This document shows positions 6,313-9,682 of a stretch of DNA of 9,682 nt, one piece after another. The stretch's first letter is position 1; the number at the start of each line of letters is the position of its first letter. A program made the translations under genes and the position numbers. The stretch covers positions 1 to 9,682 of the forward strand of contig QIHL01000044.1 in assembly GCA_003230965.1 (NCBI GenBank), in the 5' to 3' direction. The notes under the pieces were generated by a model. The model ran no database searches. It was given only the letters and a program-made list of their open reading frames with translations, and had not been told where the DNA came from. The DNA is from Candidatus Magasanikiibacteriota bacterium. GTDB taxonomy: Bacteria > Patescibacteriota > Patescibacteriia > Magasanikbacterales > UBA922.

Positions 6313-7095
6313 ATGTCTCTCGTCTTTGCAGGTATAACTCCTCACTCACCACTTCTCATTCCTGATATAGGAAAAGAGCAAATTGAAAAACTACAGGATA
6401 CAGTAACAGCGCTCAATAGCATGGAACAGGATCTATATATTGCCAAACCAGACATATTGTTTATTCTCTCTGCACATGGAAGTTTTTTTGAAGACGCGTT
6501 TACAGTGAATGGTGGAGCATCTATTCAATCAAATTTTGAAAAATTTGGTGATTTATCCACACGAAGAGAATGGACAAGTGCACCAAATTTTGCAGCACAA
6601 ATTTCTCATGAAGCCAGAATACACGATATACCAGTACGAGTTGTAAACCAAACACAGGTTGATCACGGAGTCAGTGTTCCTCTTTTTTATCTCACTAATC
6701 ACATGCCAAATACAAAAATTCTTACCATAGGGTATAGTGATCTTGATGCAAAAACACATTTGAATTTTGGTGCACTTCTCAAAGAAGTTATTATGTCGTC
6801 AGATAGGCGTGTTGCCGTAATTGCTTCAGGTGATTTGTCGTATGTGACAGAAGATAAACACAATCAAGATGCCGCAAAAATATTTGATACTTCCCTTATA
6901 GATGTTCTACAAACACACAATACAGTTGGCATCACAAAATTAGACCATGATGTATGCAATGAGTCTGGCGAATGTATCTATCTTTCTGCATTGATACTTA
7001 TGGGAATTCTACAAAATATGAACTATACATTCAAACAATATGCATACGAAAAACACTTTGGCATTAGCTATCTCACTGCGCAATGCACCATTTAA
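6313..7095 (+). CDS. LigB-family (class III extradiol dioxygenase-like) protein
   Basis: The 260-residue cytoplasmic protein resembles the LigB superfamily members found near or fused to AMMECR1 (AmmeMemoRadiSam neighbourhoods) rather than true aromatic-ring dioxygenases. Visible family marks are TPHSPLL (H11), SAHGSFF (H55), VDHGVSVPLFYL (H118), ASGDLS (171-176) and GECIYLSALILMG (E220). H11, H55 and E220 are the expected metal ligands. The residue after ASGDLS, usually His and catalytic in LigB, is Tyr177, so dioxygenase chemistry is doubtful. No AMMECR1, Memo or radical-SAM gene lies in the window. The start is 9 bases after the previous stop with no Shine-Dalgarno site; the ATG begins exactly at the conserved N-terminal strand (VFAGITPHSP). 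The substrate is unknown. Position between a wall hydrolase and a PriA homologue does not indicate a role. Confidence 0.78.
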   Translation: MSLVFAGITPHSPLLIPDIGKEQIEKLQDTVTALNSMEQDLYIAKPDILFILSAHGSFFEDAFTVNGGASIQSNFEKFGDLSTRREWTSAPNFAAQISHEARIHDIPVRVVNQTQVDHGVSVPLFYLTNHMPNTKILTIGYSDLDAKTHLNFGALLKEVIMSSDRRVAVIASGDLSYVTEDKHNQDAAKIFDTSLIDVLQTHNTVGITKLDHDVCNESGECIYLSALILMGILQNMNYTFKQYAYEKHFGISYLTAQCTI

Positions 7096-7104
7096 AAATT
7101 TCAA

Positions 7105-9012
7105 ATGTTTGCACGTGTAATTCCAATTAGACGACTACCACGAAACCTTGCGTCGTTTGATTACTTAATACCAACTGAATTGGAGGATATACTCACAATC
7201 GGACAGATGGTATGTATTCCATTTCAGTCTAGTGAACAATTTGGAATTGTTGAAAAGATTGAAAATAATACAACAAATAAAAAACTTAAAACAATTAGTA
7301 AACTGGTGCATGCAGTACCATTTTTATCTGTACAAAATATAAAATTACTAAAACAGCTCTCTGACATTTACGGAGTTTCACCAGGAACCATATACAAAAT
7401 GGCACTCTTACCACTTCAAAAACAAAAACTCAAAACAATTGATCTAATCCCTCTTCCTAAAAAGAAAAAAACAACACGTTTGATTCCGACATATCGCTGG
7501 TACCAAACGCAGGAAGAACAAAAAAATACGTACAAAAATATTCAAAAAAATACACTGATTCTTGTCGCATCTGTACACGCAATTGAAGAAATAAAAAAAC
7601 TACTTCCAAAAAAAATGCAAAAGAATATTGTTACATGGCATAGTACGCTTTCCACAAAAGAACAATTCGCACATTGGCTAGCAATTCGCAACCAAGAAAA
7701 AACAATAATCATCGGAACACGTGGGAGCGTTCTGATTCCATTTCCTGAACTTAAATATATAATCATTGAGTACGAACATGACGAACAGCACAAACATTGG
7801 GATCAAGCACCGAGGTTTGATGTACGCGATATCGCACCACAACTTGCGATAGTACACGGAGCAAAATTAATATATCAAAGTTACTCGCCACATGTTGATA
7901 GGTATTTTGCATTATCAAAAAAAATAATGAAACTAGAAAATATTAAAGATACTCAAACAGATAAGAGAGGGAATCCACTATTCTCTTTTTCACTTTCAAA
8001 AAATCAAAAAAATCCTATAAAACTAATTTCACTTTCTGATGAACGAAGAAGTGGAAATTTTGATTCCATAGCAGAAAAAGTAAAAGATGCAATTCTTGAA
8101 ACAAATCAAGATATTTTTTTGTACATCAATAGACGCGGATATGCATCTTCTATCTCATGCAAAGAATGTACTTTTGTAGCGACCTGCACACACTGCCAAC
8201 TTCCACTTGTCTATCATTCAGAAGATAAAACGCTCAAATGTCATTATTGCCACACAAGTCAAGATATGTTTCTCTCATGCCCACATTGTCATGCACCAAT
8301 CATACAATTGCACGGCATGGGTACAGAACAAATTACATCGCTCATAAAAAAACTTATTGGACAAAAACAAAATATAGATATTATACGTATTGATAGTGGT
8401 GTAGATATTATATCTACAACAGAAACATCAAAGCAACAAATTATTATTGGAACACAAATGGCATTTCCATTTATTCAATGGAAAAAAACTGGACTAATAA
8501 TCTTTCTTGATATTGATCATGAACTCAACATTCCAGAATATAGAGCTGATGAAACTGTTTGGCACATCATTCAAACTACAGAATTTCTGCGAAGGCAGGA
8601 AAGTCAATTTATGATTCAAACATACAATCTAAATCACTTAATTTTTAAATCACTCTATGAATCAGATCGCTTCTACCGTACTGATTTAAATCATCGCAAA
8701 GGACTAGGCTACCCGCCATACGCATATTTGGTTCGTTATTTCTATGGTCATCCAAATCAAATAATTGCGAAACAAGAAGCAGAAAATGTTTTTAAATTGC
8801 TAAAAAATACGTTGACACAGCAAAAAAAAGATGATACACTGATTCCACCAATTGAGATGCAACCACGCTATTATCGTAAACGCTACTGGTATATGATTTT
8901 GGTAAAACTACCAATTAGTACTAATCTATTTGAGGAAATCACCAAACTAAACCATTTGATTCCTCAAACATGGAAAATTGACCCTAATCCCATAAATATC
9001 CTTTCTCCATAA
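7105..9012 (+). CDS. priA: PriA-family primosomal protein with degenerate helicase motifs
   Basis: PriA normally recognises stalled forks, unwinds the lagging arm and reloads the replicative helicase. This 635-residue homologue keeps the 3'-end-binding N-terminal domain (about 1-65, with SFDYLIP), the winged-helix region ending in MALLP, and GTRGS (204-208). It also keeps INRRGYA (341-347), MGTEQI, GYPPYAYL (535-542) and the C-terminal ending with KIDPNPINIL. Eight cysteines (352, 355, 361, 364, 379, 382, 392, 395) reproduce the E. coli zinc-site spacing exactly. The ATPase motifs are lost: the GSGKT region reads TQEEQKNTYK (134-143), DEEH reads EYEH (222-225), GTQMIAKGHDF is GTQMAFPFIQW (449-459), and QVAGRAGR is replaced by QTTEFLRRQ (490-498). 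Family membership is certain; helicase activity is unlikely. A structural or DNA-binding role is inferred. It starts 9 bases after the upstream stop; def follows after 2. Confidence 0.92.
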   Translation: MFARVIPIRRLPRNLASFDYLIPTELEDILTIGQMVCIPFQSSEQFGIVEKIENNTTNKKLKTISKLVHAVPFLSVQNIKLLKQLSDIYGVSPGTIYKMALLPLQKQKLKTIDLIPLPKKKKTTRLIPTYRWYQTQEEQKNTYKNIQKNTLILVASVHAIEEIKKLLPKKMQKNIVTWHSTLSTKEQFAHWLAIRNQEKTIIIGTRGSVLIPFPELKYIIIEYEHDEQHKHWDQAPRFDVRDIAPQLAIVHGAKLIYQSYSPHVDRYFALSKKIMKLENIKDTQTDKRGNPLFSFSLSKNQKNPIKLISLSDERRSGNFDSIAEKVKDAILETNQDIFLYINRRGYASSISCKECTFVATCTHCQLPLVYHSEDKTLKCHYCHTSQDMFLSCPHCHAPIIQLHGMGTEQITSLIKKLIGQKQNIDIIRIDSGVDIISTTETSKQQIIIGTQMAFPFIQWKKTGLIIFLDIDHELNIPEYRADETVWHIIQTTEFLRRQESQFMIQTYNLNHLIFKSLYESDRFYRTDLNHRKGLGYPPYAYLVRYFYGHPNQIIAKQEAENVFKLLKNTLTQQKKDDTLIPPIEMQPRYYRKRYWYMILVKLPISTNLFEEITKLNHLIPQTWKIDPNPINILSP

Positions 9013-9014
9013 AT

Positions 9015-9605
9015 ATGCTACCAATTACTCAAATCCCAACTCCTGAACTTCGTATGCCTTGTCAAAAACTAACAAAGGTAAAGTTGTTGTCGTATGATAT
9101 ACAAAAATTGATAGACGAGATGATTCAGACTATGTATGCTGCTGAGGGCATTGGACTTGCAGCACCACAAGTTGCAATTCCAACTGATAGATACAAAAAA
9201 CTTGTTTCTAAAATATTTCCGCAAACACCCTCCATAACTGAACCAAAAGCACTTGAAGTTGTGTATGCTGCTAATCTACAAATTTGCATCATTGGTAAAG
9301 AAGCTTTCACACCGTATTTCAATGCGCAGTCGCACGACAAAGATTTAATTCTTGTGAACCCAACACTGGAACGCCGTAGTCGCAAACATAACTCTGAATT
9401 AGAAGGCTGTCTTTCTGTGCTTGGAAAAAGTGGAACAGTTCGTCGTATGAAAAATATTTATGTAAAGGCTTTGAACCGCGATGGTAATCCTATATCATTT
9501 GATGCATCAAACTTTTTTGCCAAAGTATGTCAACACGAGATTGATCATTTGAATGGTATTCTTTATGTTGATAGAGCAAAAAAAATACATGATACAATAG
9601 ATTGA
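9015..9605 (+). CDS. def: peptide deformylase
   Basis: Deformylase removes the formyl group from the N-terminal methionine of new proteins, using a Fe2+/Zn2+ centre. All three motifs are present: GIGLAAPQ (45-52), EGCLS (130-134, metal ligand C132) and QHEIDH (173-178, ligands H174 and H178, catalytic E175). At 196 residues it is longer than the roughly 170-residue E. coli enzyme, mainly through about 30 extra residues between motif 1 and the next strand (about 55-85), and a short extra segment before LILVNP. The usual Pro after EGCLSV is Leu136. It starts 2 bases after the priA stop, so translation is probably coupled; priA-def adjacency is common in bacteria. It ends on TGA and is the last gene of the operon seen here; fmt, a frequent neighbour, is not in the window. 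Confidence 0.97.
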   Translation: MLPITQIPTPELRMPCQKLTKVKLLSYDIQKLIDEMIQTMYAAEGIGLAAPQVAIPTDRYKKLVSKIFPQTPSITEPKALEVVYAANLQICIIGKEAFTPYFNAQSHDKDLILVNPTLERRSRKHNSELEGCLSVLGKSGTVRRMKNIYVKALNRDGNPISFDASNFFAKVCQHEIDHLNGILYVDRAKKIHDTID

Positions 9606-9682
9606 TACAAAAAAAATATCAGATAAAAAATTTCTAATCAAAATAATTAATATAATCAAATTCAAAAATTTTTAAATACTTA

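Noticed and set aside
7470..7620. A frameshift or sequencing error hiding the PriA Walker A motif
   Set aside because: I read the alternative frames across this region and none encodes a GxGKT-like sequence, while the chosen frame keeps alignable flanks on both sides. The loss looks real.
9606..9682. Terminator or small gene after def
   Set aside because: The stretch is AT-rich with stops in all frames and no GC-containing stem; nothing supportable is seen.
1..9682. CRISPR arrays, tRNAs, rRNA, insertion sequences
   Set aside because: No regularly spaced repeats, cloverleaf, rRNA-like sequence, transposase or terminal inverted repeats were seen; intergenic gaps are all under 130 bases.

Overview
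The window looks like a piece of a small-genome, AT-rich bacterium, most likely of the Patescibacteria (Candidate Phyla Radiation). This is an inference from compact gene packing, short or pared-down versions of core proteins (short HPF, RsmI without its C-terminal part), the style of the MetRS and MurB sequences, and a secreted lysozyme-like/repeat/DD-carboxypeptidase protein of a type I associate with that group. UGA is an ordinary stop: murB and def end on TGA and no reading frame needs TGA as a sense codon. That argues against the recoded Gracilibacteria/Absconditabacteria lineages.

Layout: two gene clusters point away from a 108-base divergent promoter region at 3877-3984. Leftward (minus strand) run rsmI (16S rRNA 2'-O-methyltransferase), metG (methionyl-tRNA synthetase, 11 bases after rsmI), murB (UDP-GlcNAc-enolpyruvate reductase, 50 bases after metG) and then hpf (ribosome hibernation factor), which has its own strong promoter. 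Rightward (plus strand) run four genes with gaps of only 2-9 bases, probably one transcript: the secreted lysozyme-like/DD-carboxypeptidase fusion, a LigB-like metalloprotein, a PriA-family protein and peptide deformylase. Bases 1-118 hold at most the last 24 codons of a gene entering from the left. Bases 9606-9682 are AT-rich with no recognisable gene or hairpin terminator.

Function: most genes are housekeeping for translation (hpf, metG, rsmI, def) and the cell wall (murB, the carboxypeptidase fusion). The most striking item is the PriA homologue. It keeps the N-terminal DNA-binding fold, the exact eight-cysteine zinc-binding spacing and the C-terminal domain, but has lost Walker A, the DEEH box and helicase motifs V and VI. 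It looks like a conserved pseudo-helicase. Other points of interest are the near absence of Shine-Dalgarno sequences, a probably leaderless rsmI transcript, extended -10 promoters, a MetRS with HIGF in place of HIGH, and a LigB-like protein with Tyr where a catalytic His is expected.
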